Part shown: positions 34,611-43,891 of the stretch, piece by piece | Numbering within the stretch: the stretch's first letter is position 1 | Layout: every line of letters begins with the position of its first letter | Origin: Caballeronia glathei | GTDB lineage: Bacteria > Pseudomonadota > Gammaproteobacteria > Burkholderiales > Burkholderiaceae | Reading direction: 5' to 3' | NCBI RefSeq assembly: GCF_000698595.1 | Contig: NZ_JFHC01000006.1 | Coordinates: 114,977-178,976, forward strand | Length of the DNA: 64,000 nt | Notes under the pieces: model-generated | Told to the model about the DNA's origin: nothing | Database searches by the model: none | Seen by the model: only the letters and a program-made list of their open reading frames with translations | Program-made: the position numbers and the translations under genes

Positions 34611-35449
34611 TGACCACGTCCGAAATGCAGTTGAACCTCTCGCCCGAGGCGGCCGACCCCGAAGCGCAGGCGTGGCTCGCGCGCCGCCGGCAGCGTCTGT
34701 GGCGCGCGCGCATGCTGCCTGCACTGGGTGTCGCGGGGCTCCTCGTCGCCTGGTGGGCAATCGTGGCCGGTTTTCACGTGAAGCCGTTCATCGCGCCGTC
34801 GCCGCTGCTCGTCCTTCAGACGCTCGCAAGCAAGAGCGACCTGCTGCTGCAGAACCTCGTGCCCACGGCGATCGAGGCTTGCGGAGGCTTCTTGCTCGGC
34901 AACCTCGCGGCGATCCTGCTCGCCACGGTCTTCGTTCACAACAAGACGCTTCAGGACATCTTCTATCCGGTCGCCGTCATGATCAACTCGATCCCGGTCG
35001 TCGCGAAGGCGCCGATCCTCGTGCTGATCATGGGCAACGGGCTCGAGCCGAAGATCACCATTGCCGCGATCGTGTGCTTCTTCCCGACACTGGTGAACAT
35101 GGTCCGCGGGCTGCAGGCCGTGAACCCGCAGGCGATGGAACTGATGCAGATCCTGTCGGCGAGCAAGCGCGAGATCTTCTTCAAGCTGCGCATCTATGCC
35201 TCGTTACCGTACCTGTTCTCGGCGCTGCGCATCGCCGCATCGATGTCGGTGATCGGGGCCGTGGTCGGCGAATGGATTGGCGCGACGGAAGGCATCGGCG
35301 CCATGATCATCCAGGCGACCTACAGCTTCGACTCGGCCTTGCTGTACACGGCGATCATCATGAGCGCCGTCCTGTCCGGCCTTTTTTTCCTCGTGATCGC
35401 CGTGCTCGAGCGCTGGCTCGTCAGATGGCAGCCCGAAAGCGCCCATTGA
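34610..35449 (+). CDS. NitT/TauT-type ABC transporter permease
   Basis: A 279-residue BPD-type permease with six membrane helices. The cytoplasmic EAA loop is LMQILSASKREIFFKLRIYA, followed by SLPYLFSALRIAASMSVIGA and VVGEWIGATEGIGAMIIQA, all typical of SsuC/TauC proteins. A hydrophilic stretch of about 40 residues precedes the first helix. It completes the importer; the next gene follows after 37 bp. Confidence 0.93.
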   Translation: MTTSEMQLNLSPEAADPEAQAWLARRRQRLWRARMLPALGVAGLLVAWWAIVAGFHVKPFIAPSPLLVLQTLASKSDLLLQNLVPTAIEACGGFLLGNLAAILLATVFVHNKTLQDIFYPVAVMINSIPVVAKAPILVLIMGNGLEPKITIAAIVCFFPTLVNMVRGLQAVNPQAMELMQILSASKREIFFKLRIYASLPYLFSALRIAASMSVIGAVVGEWIGATEGIGAMIIQATYSFDSALLYTAIIMSAVLSGLFFLVIAVLERWLVRWQPESAH

Positions 35450-35486
35450 AAACAAGCGACACGACCCCCTTCCGATAGGAGACGAA

Positions 35487-36872
35487 ATGAACATGATCAG
35501 CGACTGGATTCAGGAAAGCGCACACGATGTGCGCGTGGCGGCAAGAGCGAACGTGGTGGTGGTCGGCGGCGGCCCCGCCGGGCTGTCGGCGGCGATCGGC
35601 GCGGCGCGCAACGGCGCGCAAGTCATACTGCTCGAACGTTACAACCACCTCGGCGGCCTCGCGTCGGGCGGCATGGTGCTCGTGCTCGACGACATGTGGG
35701 ACAACCACCTGCAGGAGATTTCCGTGCGCGGCACCTGCATGACGTTCATCGAGCGCATGGCCGCACGCAAGCTCGCGACGTTCCCGCGCTCGCACGAATG
35801 GGGCGACGATCCGGCCTCGTATCGCCAGTGGGGCCGCTGGGGCACGTTCGATTTTCACAGCCAGAAGACGCCGCATCCCGTGTGCTTCGCGGCGGCCTTC
35901 GACCCGGACGCGATGAAGCGCGTCGCGCTCGAAATGGTGGAGTCGCTCGGCATCGAGCTGCGTCTGCACTCATGGTTCTCACGCACGCTCGTCGAGGACG
36001 GGCAGGTCAAGGGCGTGATCTGCGACACGAAAAGCGGCCGTGAAGCGATCCTCGCCGATGTCGTGATCGATGCCACCGGCGACCTCGATGTCGCGGCATC
36101 GGCGGGCGTGCCGCATGTCGGCGGCACCTACATCACGACGACGGTTTTTCGCCTGGGCGGCGTCGATACCGATGCGGCCGAACGTTTCGAAGCGGAAGAG
36201 CCCGAAGCGTTCGCGGCGCTCGACCGTCAGATCAAGCGGATTCTCGGCGGCTCGTGGGGCTACTGGTGGCTGAAGACGCCTTTGCCCGGCGTCGTGTGGT
36301 GCAATTGTCCGCACATGGCGGGACTCGACGGCCTCAAGCCCGAGGACCTGACGCGCGCGGAAATCCAGGGGCGCAAGCACATCCACGCGGTCGTCGATTT
36401 CGTGCGCGAGAAGCTGCCAGGCTTCGAAGCGTGCTACGTGATCGACGTCGCGCCGCAAACCGGCGTGCGTCAGACGCGCCTGCTCGAAGGCGAATACGTG
36501 ATGACAAAGGACGACCTCGCGCAGCGCACTCGCTTCGACGACAGCATCGCGCGCGGGCGTGACTACTACATGCCCTATCGCGTGCTGCTGCCCAGGCAGG
36601 TCGACAACCTGCTCGTTGCCGGCCGCCACTATTCGGCGACCTCGCAGGCGCAGAAGATGTCCCGGGAAATTCCGCCCTGCATGGCGATGGGCGAGGCCGC
36701 CGGCGTGGCCGCGGCGCTCGCGCTCGGTGCCGGTGTATCGGTGCGCAACGTCGACGTGCGCGCGCTTCAGAAGACCCTGCGCGCGCAAGGCGCCGATCCG
36801 GGCGACCAGACCGGACGCAACGCCGACATTCCGCCGCTTGCCGTTCATGTCGACGCGAGGGAAGCCGCATGA
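35487..36872 (+). CDS. FAD-dependent oxidoreductase (FAD_oxidored family)
   Basis: A 461-residue flavoprotein. The dinucleotide-binding motif VVVVGGGPAGLSAAIGAAR is at about residues 23-41, followed by VILLERYNHLGGLASGG. The family-specific VAPQTGVRQTRLLEGEYVMT, YYMPYRVLLPRQVDNLLVAGR and a closing FAD-binding helix CMAMGEAAGVAAALAL are present. Members oxidise or reduce varied organic substrates and some pair with iron-sulphur proteins. ATG 35487 has GGAG 7 bp upstream. A ferredoxin is encoded three genes later, which could be its electron partner. Confidence 0.88.
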   Translation: MNMISDWIQESAHDVRVAARANVVVVGGGPAGLSAAIGAARNGAQVILLERYNHLGGLASGGMVLVLDDMWDNHLQEISVRGTCMTFIERMAARKLATFPRSHEWGDDPASYRQWGRWGTFDFHSQKTPHPVCFAAAFDPDAMKRVALEMVESLGIELRLHSWFSRTLVEDGQVKGVICDTKSGREAILADVVIDATGDLDVAASAGVPHVGGTYITTTVFRLGGVDTDAAERFEAEEPEAFAALDRQIKRILGGSWGYWWLKTPLPGVVWCNCPHMAGLDGLKPEDLTRAEIQGRKHIHAVVDFVREKLPGFEACYVIDVAPQTGVRQTRLLEGEYVMTKDDLAQRTRFDDSIARGRDYYMPYRVLLPRQVDNLLVAGRHYSATSQAQKMSREIPPCMAMGEAAGVAAALALGAGVSVRNVDVRALQKTLRAQGADPGDQTGRNADIPPLAVHVDAREAA

Positions 36873-38050
36873 GCATCGCACACAGCACAGTCGAGGCGCA
36901 CGGCCTGCCGCTTTCCGGCGTGCGCATCATCGATCTCACGCAGGTGATGATGGGTCCGGTCTGCACGCAGATGCTCGCGGACTACGGCGCCGACGTCATC
37001 AAGGTCGAACGAAAGGGTGCGGGCGACCTGAGCCGCTCGACCTTCGAGCCGGTCGCGGGCGCCGACAATCCGATCTTCTGCAGCCTGAACCGCAACAAGC
37101 GCAGCGTGGCGCTCGACTTGCGCGACGGCGATCAGATGGCGGCATTGAAGACCCTGATCGCGGATGCGGATGTCGTGGTCAGCAATTTCCGCGCGGGCGT
37201 GATGGACCGCATGGGCATCGGCTATGAGGATTGCCGCCGGCTGAATGCGCGGATCATCTATGCGGTGGGGACGGGTTTCGGCGAAACCGGACCGTATGCG
37301 CACAAGGGCGGGCAGGACGTGCTCGCGCAGGCGATGAGCGGCGTGATGGCGCGCCGCGCCGACGAATCGGTGCCGGTCTCGGTGTACCCGACCGCGCTCG
37401 CCGACTACTCGGCGGGCATGCACATGGTGCAGGGCATCCTGCTTGCGCTGCTGCATCGTGAGCGCACGGGGGAAGGGCAGAAGGTCAATGTGTCGCTGTA
37501 CAACTCGATGCTCTCGATGCAGATGCAGGAGGCCGCGATGATCATGATGGCCGACTCGGAGGTGAACTGGGCCGCGATGCCGCTTTCGGGCGTCTTCGAT
37601 ACGCACACCGGCGCGCTCGTGCTCGTCGGCGCATTCAAGCCGAACCCGCTGCGCGATATCTGCGCCGCGCTGCAAATCGAGGACCTCTCCGCCGACCCGC
37701 GCTTTTGCAACCTCAACCAGCAGTTCGCTCACAAGACGGAGTTGCAACGCATCTTCCGCGAGCGCTTCGCGAGCAACACGCGCGAGTTCTGGCTCGCGCG
37801 GCTCGAAGAGCAGGACCTGCTGTGCGCGCCGGTGCGCGATCTGCGCGAAGCGCTGGTCGATCCGCAAACGCTGCATAACGGGCTCATCATGGAAGGCGAG
37901 GGCGAGGGCCAGCCGGTGCGTTTCATCGGTAGCCCCATCGAGCTTTCGATGGCGCCGGTCGGGTTGCGGCGCGCGCCGCCGAGGCTCGGGCAGCACACAG
38001 AGGAGATTCTTCAGCAATTGCGCGGCGGCGTCGCCACGGAGGCCGTATGA
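36869..38050 (+). CDS. CaiB/BaiF class III CoA-transferase
   Basis: A 393-residue family III CoA-transferase, which moves CoA between carboxylic acids without ATP. Seen: GVRIIDLTQVMMGPVCTQML and ADYGADVIKVERKGAGDLSR at the N-terminus, SLNRNKRSVALDLRDGDQM, and the nucleophilic Asp in GQDVLAQAMSGVM. Full length and co-linear with the family. It overlaps both neighbours by 4 bp. Its natural role here would be to activate the imported carboxylate, using a CoA thioester donor from the pathway. Confidence 0.93.
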   Translation: MSIAHSTVEAHGLPLSGVRIIDLTQVMMGPVCTQMLADYGADVIKVERKGAGDLSRSTFEPVAGADNPIFCSLNRNKRSVALDLRDGDQMAALKTLIADADVVVSNFRAGVMDRMGIGYEDCRRLNARIIYAVGTGFGETGPYAHKGGQDVLAQAMSGVMARRADESVPVSVYPTALADYSAGMHMVQGILLALLHRERTGEGQKVNVSLYNSMLSMQMQEAAMIMMADSEVNWAAMPLSGVFDTHTGALVLVGAFKPNPLRDICAALQIEDLSADPRFCNLNQQFAHKTELQRIFRERFASNTREFWLARLEEQDLLCAPVRDLREALVDPQTLHNGLIMEGEGEGQPVRFIGSPIELSMAPVGLRRAPPRLGQHTEEILQQLRGGVATEAV

Positions 38051-38820
38051 GCATACGTCTAGTCATCGACCAGCACGTCGCCACGGTGACGCTCGCGCGG
38101 CCCGACGCGCTCAATGCGATCGACCTCGCAACCGAGGCCGAGCTGCAACGTGTCTGGGCCGAACTGGAGCACAACCGCGACGTGCGCGTCGTGGTGCTGA
38201 CGGGCGAGGGCGAGCGGGCGTTCTGCGTCGGCGCGGACCTCAAGAATCCGTCCGTGAGCGGGCTCGAGTACTGGGCGGCGCCGCGTCCCGGCGGCTTCGG
38301 TGGCATCGCGTTGCGCGAGACGCTCAACGTGCCGGTCATCGCGCGCGTCAACGGGTATGCGCTCGGCGGCGGCTTCGAGATGGTGCTGGGGTGCGATCTC
38401 GTGATTGCCTGCGAGGAAGCGAGCTTCGGCCTGCCCGAGGCGCTCGTCGGCCGCATGCCGCTCGACGGCGGCATGACGCTGCTGCAACGCCAGATTCCCT
38501 ACCGTCAGGCGATGGCGATGCTGCTCACGGGCAAGCGTGTTTCCGCGCGCGAAGGCCTCGACATGGGGCTCGTCAACGAGGTCGTGCCGCGCGCGCAACT
38601 CGATGACGCCGTGCAGCGCTGGGTCGACGCCGTGCTCGCATGTGCGCCGCTGTCGCTGCAGGCCATCAAGCAGGTGGTGAAACGCACGTCCACGCTGTCG
38701 GCCTCCGAAGCGCAGGCGTTGCGGCTCCCGGCGCTCGTCGCCGCCCTGCAATCCGAGGATGCGCACGAAGGCGTGCGCGCATTCCAGGAGAAGCGCAAAC
38801 CTCGCTGGAGCGGACGCTGA
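38047..38820 (+). CDS. Enoyl-CoA hydratase/isomerase (crotonase family)
   Basis: A 257-residue crotonase. The oxyanion-hole stretches are [12 protein letters not shown] and [16 protein letters not shown]; both hydratase glutamates are present (E in GGFEMVLG and E in FGLPEALVG), so water addition to an enoyl-CoA is likely. C-terminal KRKPRWSGR is typical. It overlaps the CoA-transferase gene by 4 bp, and its stop overlaps the ferredoxin start by one base. It presumably acts on the CoA ester made by its neighbour. Confidence 0.92.
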   Translation: MSIRLVIDQHVATVTLARPDALNAIDLATEAELQRVWAELEHNRDVRVVVLTGEGERAFCVGADLKNPSVSGLEYWAAPRPGGFGGIALRETLNVPVIARVNGYALGGGFEMVLGCDLVIACEEASFGLPEALVGRMPLDGGMTLLQRQIPYRQAMAMLLTGKRVSAREGLDMGLVNEVVPRAQLDDAVQRWVDAVLACAPLSLQAIKQVVKRTSTLSASEAQALRLPALVAALQSEDAHEGVRAFQEKRKPRWSGR

Positions 38821-39155
38821 TGGCCTACGTCATAACCTCGCCGTGCATCGACGTGAAAGACGGCGCATGCGTGCCATGCTGTCCGGTGGACTGCATCTAC
38901 GAAGGCGAGCGCACCCTCTACATTCATCCCGATGAGTGCATCAACTGCGGGGTATGCGTGTCGGTGTGCCCGACCGAGGCGATCTTTCACGAGGAGGAAC
39001 TCCCGCGGGAGGAGGCGTCGTTCGCGGCCGTGAACCGGGAGTTCTTCGGCGTGCGCGTGAGTGCGCTCGGTTCCCCGGGTGGCGCATGCGACGTCGGCAA
39101 GGTAGCCTGCGATCATCCGGAGGTCGCCGCCTGGCCGGTCCGGGCCCTGAACTGA
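38820..39155 (+). CDS. 7Fe-type (3Fe-4S/4Fe-4S) ferredoxin
   Basis: A 111-residue ferredoxin of the FdxA type. Cluster-binding residues are in [14 protein letters not shown] and [17 protein letters not shown]; the first motif, with spacing as in 7Fe ferredoxins, suggests a 3Fe-4S cluster, and the second a 4Fe-4S cluster. The C-terminal tail is family-like until about residue 75 (VNREFF), then diverges. It starts on the stop of the crotonase gene. In this operon it most likely serves the FAD oxidoreductase. Confidence 0.92.
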   Translation: MAYVITSPCIDVKDGACVPCCPVDCIYEGERTLYIHPDECINCGVCVSVCPTEAIFHEEELPREEASFAAVNREFFGVRVSALGSPGGACDVGKVACDHPEVAAWPVRALN

Positions 39156-39164
39156 GATGACACG

Positions 39165-40076
39165 ATGCATGCGAACGTCCTGAAGTATTTCGTCGAAGTA
39201 GCGCGGTGCAGTTCGATCCGCAAGGCCGCACAGAACCTCTATGTCGCCTCGAGCGCGGTCAACCGGCAAATACTGAAGCTGGAAGCCGAGATGGGGACCG
39301 AACTGTTCGACCGGCTGCCGAATGGCATTCGCCTCAACGCGGCCGGCGAGCGCGTGCTCCAGCATATCCGCGCGACGCTGAACGATTTTCACCTGATGCG
39401 CAGCGAACTCGACGAACTGAAGGGCGAACGCAAGGGGCACGTCTCGGTCGCGGCCATGGATTCACTCTTCGTCGATTTCCTGCCGGCGACCGTCGAAGAG
39501 TTCTCCGACGCGTATCCGGCCGTCACCTATTCGATTGCCGCCGTGCCGCCGCACGACGTGCCGCCGCGGCTCGTCAGCGGCGAGTACGACATCGGCATCT
39601 CGTACATCACGAAGCTGCCCGCGGGCCTCGATGTCGTGACGGAAGTCTCTCTGCCGCCGGGGGTCGTGATGGCGTCGTCGCATCCGCTCGCGAAAAAGGA
39701 GCGCATCAGCTTCGACGAATGCCGCAACCACGCGTTTCTCCGGCTGGAAGGCCGCTCGCCGATCCAGGGCGTGACGACCGACTTCCCGGAATACTGGGAA
39801 TCGCTGCAGCCGAGCGTGACCTGCAACTCGACGACGCTGCTCAAGCGGCTGATCGCGTCGGGGCGGGGCATTTCATTTTTCTCCAAACTGGCTTTCCTCG
39901 ATGAACTGTCGCGCGGCGAAGTGGTGTGGCGCCCGCTCGACGACGTCAACGTGAACGCGCTCACGGTCGGCATCATTGCGCCGAATCAGCGCGTGCTGCC
40001 GCACGTCACGCTCGAGTTCGTCGAGCGCATCGTGCGGCGGCTCAAGCACGTCGAGCTTTCGCTGCGGGAAGCCTGA
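39165..40076 (+). CDS. LysR-family regulator at end of importer/CoA operon
   Basis: A 303-residue LysR-type regulator. The winged-helix part is LKYFVEVARCSSIRKAAQNL with VASSAVNRQILKLEAEMGTE, and the effector domain begins about residue 90 (GHVSVAAMDSLFVDFLPATV). It lies only 9 bp after the ferredoxin gene on the same strand, unlike the usual divergent arrangement, so it is probably co-transcribed with the operon and forms a feedback loop. The ligand is unknown, likely the imported acid or its CoA ester. Confidence 0.9.
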   Translation: MHANVLKYFVEVARCSSIRKAAQNLYVASSAVNRQILKLEAEMGTELFDRLPNGIRLNAAGERVLQHIRATLNDFHLMRSELDELKGERKGHVSVAAMDSLFVDFLPATVEEFSDAYPAVTYSIAAVPPHDVPPRLVSGEYDIGISYITKLPAGLDVVTEVSLPPGVVMASSHPLAKKERISFDECRNHAFLRLEGRSPIQGVTTDFPEYWESLQPSVTCNSTTLLKRLIASGRGISFFSKLAFLDELSRGEVVWRPLDDVNVNALTVGIIAPNQRVLPHVTLEFVERIVRRLKHVELSLREA

Positions 40077-40099
40077 TCCTCGAGCCAGCCGAAGCACGG

Positions 40100-40180
40100 A
40101 TGCAGGACTTGAAGAACAACGTTGTATTGATCACCGGCGCGAGTTCCTGCATCGGCGCGGCGCTCGCGGAGCAGAAGGGC
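40100..40180 (+). pseudogene. Remnant of a short-chain dehydrogenase gene
   Basis: ATG 40100 opens a frame reading MQDLKNNVVLITGASSCIGA followed by ALAEQ. This is the unmistakable N-terminal Rossmann motif of a classical SDR (TGASSGIG, with one Gly changed to Cys). After about 25 codons the similarity stops and the frame runs antisense into the neighbouring LysR gene. The rest of the gene is missing, so this is a decayed fragment left by deletion or rearrangement between the two operons. Confidence 0.7.
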
Positions 40181-40203
40181 CGGATGGCGTCCCGCACAGC
40201 CCT

Positions 40204-41103
40204 TCAACCTGCCTCATCGCCGATACGCATCTTCAAGGCCGCGACGAACCGCTCCGTCAACGGCGGCAGCGTGCGGCCGCGCTTCTTGATCAGCGCGATC
40301 GGCCGGACGAACGCGGCATCGTCGATCGGGCGCACGACGAGTCCCGGTTCGGCCAGCACCTCGCGCGCCGTGCCGGGAAGGATCGTCACGCCGAGCCCGC
40401 CGCGCACCATCGCCACAGCGGTCATCATGTAGGTCGGCTCGCACGCGATGACCGGAGTCCGGCGCGCGCCCTCGAGCGCCGCGTCGACCACGGCCCGCAC
40501 GCTCGTGCCTTGCGCCGTGAGCACGAGCGGCACGCCAGCGAGATCGTCGAGTCCGATGCGCCGCCGGCGCGCCAGCGGATGCGCCTTCGGGCACACCGCG
40601 ACAAGACGGTCGACGCCCGAATGCAGCACGTCGAACGCGCCGTCGGGGAGCTCGCCGCCCGTCAGCCCGATATCGACGTCCTCGTTGCGCACGAGCGTGT
40701 TCACCATGCTCGCGACCACGTCGCGAACCTGAAAGCCCGCGCGCGGCACCGCCTTCCTCAGGTCCTGGATGAGATCCGGCAGCAGGCTCGCGGCGAAGGT
40801 CGGCAGGCACGCGATGCGCACCGTGCCGCTCGATCCGTCGGCGAGCGAGCGCGCGTCGGTGAGCACCTGCTGCATGTCGTGCAGCGACTTCTGCAGCACC
40901 GGCAGCAGTTCGCGCCCCGCCGGCGTCAGCGCGACATTGCGGCTGTTGCGGTCGAACAGGCGCACGCCGACCGTGTCCTCCAGCCGGCGAATCTGCACGG
41001 TGAGCGCGGGCTGGGACAGGTGCAGGCGCGTCGCCGCACGCGTGAAGCTGCTCGTCTGGGCGACGGCGACAAACGCCCGGATGTCGCGAAGGTTCAGATC
41101 CAT
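40204..41103 (-). CDS. LysR-family regulator, divergent from CitMHS/AtuA genes
   Basis: A 299-residue LysR protein. DNA-binding part: MDLNLRDIRAFVAVAQTSSF with LSQPALTVQIRRLEDTVGVR; effector domain with TVRIACLPTFAASLLPDLIQ. ATG 41103 gives the standard N-terminus; an in-frame start at 41124 adds seven untypical residues. It is divergent from the CitMHS transporter gene with a 99-bp gap carrying an ATCAA-N10-TTGAT dyad. The most likely targets are the transporter and AtuA-like genes. Confidence 0.92.
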   Translation of the reverse strand: MDLNLRDIRAFVAVAQTSSFTRAATRLHLSQPALTVQIRRLEDTVGVRLFDRNSRNVALTPAGRELLPVLQKSLHDMQQVLTDARSLADGSSGTVRIACLPTFAASLLPDLIQDLRKAVPRAGFQVRDVVASMVNTLVRNEDVDIGLTGGELPDGAFDVLHSGVDRLVAVCPKAHPLARRRRIGLDDLAGVPLVLTAQGTSVRAVVDAALEGARRTPVIACEPTYMMTAVAMVRGGLGVTILPGTAREVLAEPGLVVRPIDDAAFVRPIALIKKRGRTLPPLTERFVAALKMRIGDEAG

Positions 41104-41123
41104 TACGTTTCTCGAATGCTGCA

Positions 41124-41143
41124 ATCAAATCATTTCAATTGAT
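41124..41143. promoter_or_regulatory. Candidate LysR box ATCAA-N10-TTGAT
   Basis: A 5-bp inverted repeat with 10-nt spacing in the 99-bp gap between LysR and the transporter gene. It has the loose interrupted-dyad form typical of LysR recognition sites and lies 60-79 bp before the transporter start codon, where activators usually bind. Confidence 0.45.
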
Positions 41144-41202
41144 CTATCGGTGGCATCAAATTACGCTGAACCCCACTAAAAGACAAATCCGGAGACAAGC
41201 AC

Positions 41203-42507
41203 ATGCTGCCATTGCTGGGGCTCGCCACCATCGTCGTCCTGCTCGGGGCGATCCTGTCCAAGCGCATGTCGCCGCTCGTCGCGCTGATCATCGTGCCGAT
41301 CGCGGCGTCGCTGATCGGCGGCTTCGGCCTGCAGACCAGCAAGTTCGTGATCGATGGCCTGAAAAGCCTCGCGCCGGTGGTCGGCATGTTCGTGTTCGCG
41401 ATCCTCTACTTCGGGACCATCACCGACGCAGGCACGCTCGACCCGATCATCGACCGCATCCTGAAAGCAGTCGGCACGAAGCCGACGCGCATCGTGATGG
41501 GCACGACGCTGCTTGCGCTCCTGATCCATCTCGACGGCTCGGGCGCAGTGTGTTTCCTCGTCACGATCCCCGCCATGCTGCCGCTCTACGACCGCCTGAA
41601 CATGGACCGGCGCGTGCTGGCCGCGGCGGTGTCGATGGCGGCGGGAATCAATTTCCTGCCGTGGACGGGGCCCATGATTCGCGCTTCGGCGTCGCTGCAT
41701 CTGCCGATCTCGTCCATCTTCAATCCGCTGATTCCGGTGCAGGCGATCGGCCTCGTGTTCGTGTTCGGCATGGCCTATCTGCTCGGCAGGCGCGAAGAAA
41801 AGCGCCTCGGTTTCACCGGCGCGCACGGGTCGGTGCCGATGCCCAGGCGCGAACTCACGCCCGAGGAACAGGCGCTGCGCCGCCCGAAGCTCTTCTGGTT
41901 CAACGTCGTCCTCACGCTGATCGTGCTCGGCACGATGGTGGCCATGGGCGAGAAGATTCCGCCCGCGATCATGTTCATGGTGGGCTTGTGCGTTGCGCTG
42001 ATGGTGAACTATCCGAACGTGGAGATGCAGAGAAAGCGCATCGACGCGCATGCGCGCGCCGCGCTGATGATGGCCGGCATCCTGCTCGCCGCAGGGGTCT
42101 TCACCGGCGTGCTGCAGGGCAGCGGCATGCTGAAGGCGATGGCGCAGGCCGCCGTCGGCTTCGTGCCGCCTGCGATGGCGAGCCACATACCGGTCGTGCT
42201 CGGTCTCCTTTCGATGCCGCTCAGCATGCTGTTCGATCCCGACTCGTTCTACTTCGGCCTCTTGCCCGTGATCGCCGAGGTGGCGGGGCAGCTCGGCGTG
42301 CCGGCGGTGCAGGTCGGACAGGCGGCGCTGCTCGGCCAGATGACCACCGGCTTTCCGGTCAGCCCGCTCACGCCCGCGACATTCCTCGTGGTCGGGCTGT
42401 GCGGGATCGATCTCGCCGACCATCAGAAATTCACGTTCCCGCTGCTGTTCGGCGCATCGATCGTCATGACGATCGCCTGCGTCGTGCTGGGCGTTTTCCC
42501 CTTGTGA
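41203..42507 (+). CDS. CitMHS-family citrate/tricarboxylate transporter
   Basis: A 434-residue secondary transporter with 11-12 membrane segments. Landmarks: LLGAILSKRMSPLVALIIVP, SLAPVVGMFVFAILYFGTIT, LIHLDGSGAVCFLVTIPAML, AAGINFLPWTGPMIRASASL and FDPDSFYFGLLPVIAEV. These match the CitMHS family, which imports metal-citrate complexes with protons. A cytoplasmic loop between helices 5 and 6 has GRREEKRLGF. GGAG lies 10 bp before ATG 41203. The next genes, an AtuA pair, suggest the substrate is a branched or tricarboxylic acid rather than citrate. Confidence 0.9.
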   Translation: MLPLLGLATIVVLLGAILSKRMSPLVALIIVPIAASLIGGFGLQTSKFVIDGLKSLAPVVGMFVFAILYFGTITDAGTLDPIIDRILKAVGTKPTRIVMGTTLLALLIHLDGSGAVCFLVTIPAMLPLYDRLNMDRRVLAAAVSMAAGINFLPWTGPMIRASASLHLPISSIFNPLIPVQAIGLVFVFGMAYLLGRREEKRLGFTGAHGSVPMPRRELTPEEQALRRPKLFWFNVVLTLIVLGTMVAMGEKIPPAIMFMVGLCVALMVNYPNVEMQRKRIDAHARAALMMAGILLAAGVFTGVLQGSGMLKAMAQAAVGFVPPAMASHIPVVLGLLSMPLSMLFDPDSFYFGLLPVIAEVAGQLGVPAVQVGQAALLGQMTTGFPVSPLTPATFLVVGLCGIDLADHQKFTFPLLFGASIVMTIACVVLGVFPL

Positions 42508-42516
42508 GCCACATCC

Positions 42517-43890
42517 ATGGACACTGACACGATGACTGCAACTCACGACGCACGCCGCGTGCGGATCGGCGCGGGTGCCGGATATTCGGGCGACCGGATC
42601 GAACCCGCGGTCGAACTGGCGGAACATGGCGCGCTCGATTATCTGGTTTTCGAGTGTCTCGCCGAGCGCACGATCGCCCTTGCGCAGCAGATCCGGCGCA
42701 ATGATCCGGCGCTCGGCTATGACCCGCTGCTGGAGGCGCGAATGGCGGCGGTACTGCCGGTCGCCGCGCGCAATGGCGTACGGATCATCTCCAACATGGG
42801 CGCAGCCAATCCACTCGCGGCCGCGCGCAGGACAGCCGAAATCGCGCGATCGCTCGGCCTCGACGGACTGAGGATCGCCGCGGTCACCGGCGACGATGTG
42901 CTCGACGTCGTGCGCGAAGGCGGCATGACGTTCGAGGAATCCGGCGAAAGCGTCGCATCCCACGGCGAGCGGATCGTGTCGGCGAACGCATATCTCGGCG
43001 CGGCGCCGATCGTCGAAGCGCTCGCTGCCGGCGCGGATATCGTGCTGACCGGGCGCGTCGCCGATCCCTCGCTCTTCACCGCCCCGCTGATCCACGAGTT
43101 CGGCTGGGACATGAACGACTGGAACACGCTCGGACAGGCGACGGTCGTCGGGCATCTGCTGGAATGCGCGGGCCAGGTGACGGGCGGTTACTTCGCCGAC
43201 CCCGGTTACAAGGATGTCCGGAATCTCGCGCGGCTCGGCTTTCCGATCGGCGAAGTGAGCGCGGACGGCTCGGTCGTCATCACGAAAGTGCCGCACGCTG
43301 GCGGCTGCGTAACCGAGGCGACGTGCAAGGAACAACTGCTCTACGAAATCCACGATCCGCGCCGTTATCTGCAACCGGACGTTGTCGCCGACTTCACGCG
43401 GGTTCGCGTGACCGGGGAGGCTCCCGACCGCGTGCGCGTGACGGGCGGATGCGGCACGCCGCGCACGGCTACGCTCAAGGTCTCGGTAGCGTACGCGGAC
43501 GGCTTTATCGGCGAGGGGCAGATTTCCTATGGCGGTCCGGGCGCGCTCACGCGGGCGCGGCTTGCGCTCGATATCGTCCGCGAACGGCTCGAGCTGACCG
43601 GCGTTCAGACGAGCGAACTGCGTTTCGACCTGATCGGCGTCGACTCGCTGCATGGCGAGCGCGCCGGAGCGCGCGGCGGCGAGCCTTATGAAGTACGCGT
43701 TCGCGTGGCGGGGCGCACGGCATCGGCCGCGCAGGCAGCGCGAATCGGCAACGAGGTAGAGACGCTCTACACCAACGGACCCGCGGGCGGCGGCGGCGTG
43801 ACCAAGGCGGTGCGCGAGGTGCTCGCGGTGCAGTCGGTCCTGCTGCCGCGCGAGCGGACGAAGCCGGCATTCGAATTCGTGGAGGCATGA
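42517..43890 (+). CDS. AtuA-like protein (DUF1446, acyclic terpene utilisation family)
   Basis: A 457-residue protein of the AtuA/DUF1446 family. Seen: VRIGAGAGYSGDRIEPAVEL, ALDYLVFECLAERTIALAQQ, RIISNMGAANPLAAARRTAE, DIVLTGRVADPSLFTAPLIH and VTGGYFADPGYKDV. AtuA was named from citronellol degradation in Pseudomonas, but its reaction is unknown, and relatives occur in many non-terpene clusters. It follows the transporter by 9 bp. The start could also be ATG 42532. The partner domain, fused in some species, is the separate next gene. Confidence 0.9.
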   Translation: MDTDTMTATHDARRVRIGAGAGYSGDRIEPAVELAEHGALDYLVFECLAERTIALAQQIRRNDPALGYDPLLEARMAAVLPVAARNGVRIISNMGAANPLAAARRTAEIARSLGLDGLRIAAVTGDDVLDVVREGGMTFEESGESVASHGERIVSANAYLGAAPIVEALAAGADIVLTGRVADPSLFTAPLIHEFGWDMNDWNTLGQATVVGHLLECAGQVTGGYFADPGYKDVRNLARLGFPIGEVSADGSVVITKVPHAGGCVTEATCKEQLLYEIHDPRRYLQPDVVADFTRVRVTGEAPDRVRVTGGCGTPRTATLKVSVAYADGFIGEGQISYGGPGALTRARLALDIVRERLELTGVQTSELRFDLIGVDSLHGERAGARGGEPYEVRVRVAGRTASAAQAARIGNEVETLYTNGPAGGGGVTKAVREVLAVQSVLLPRERTKPAFEFVEA

Positions 43891-43891
43891 C

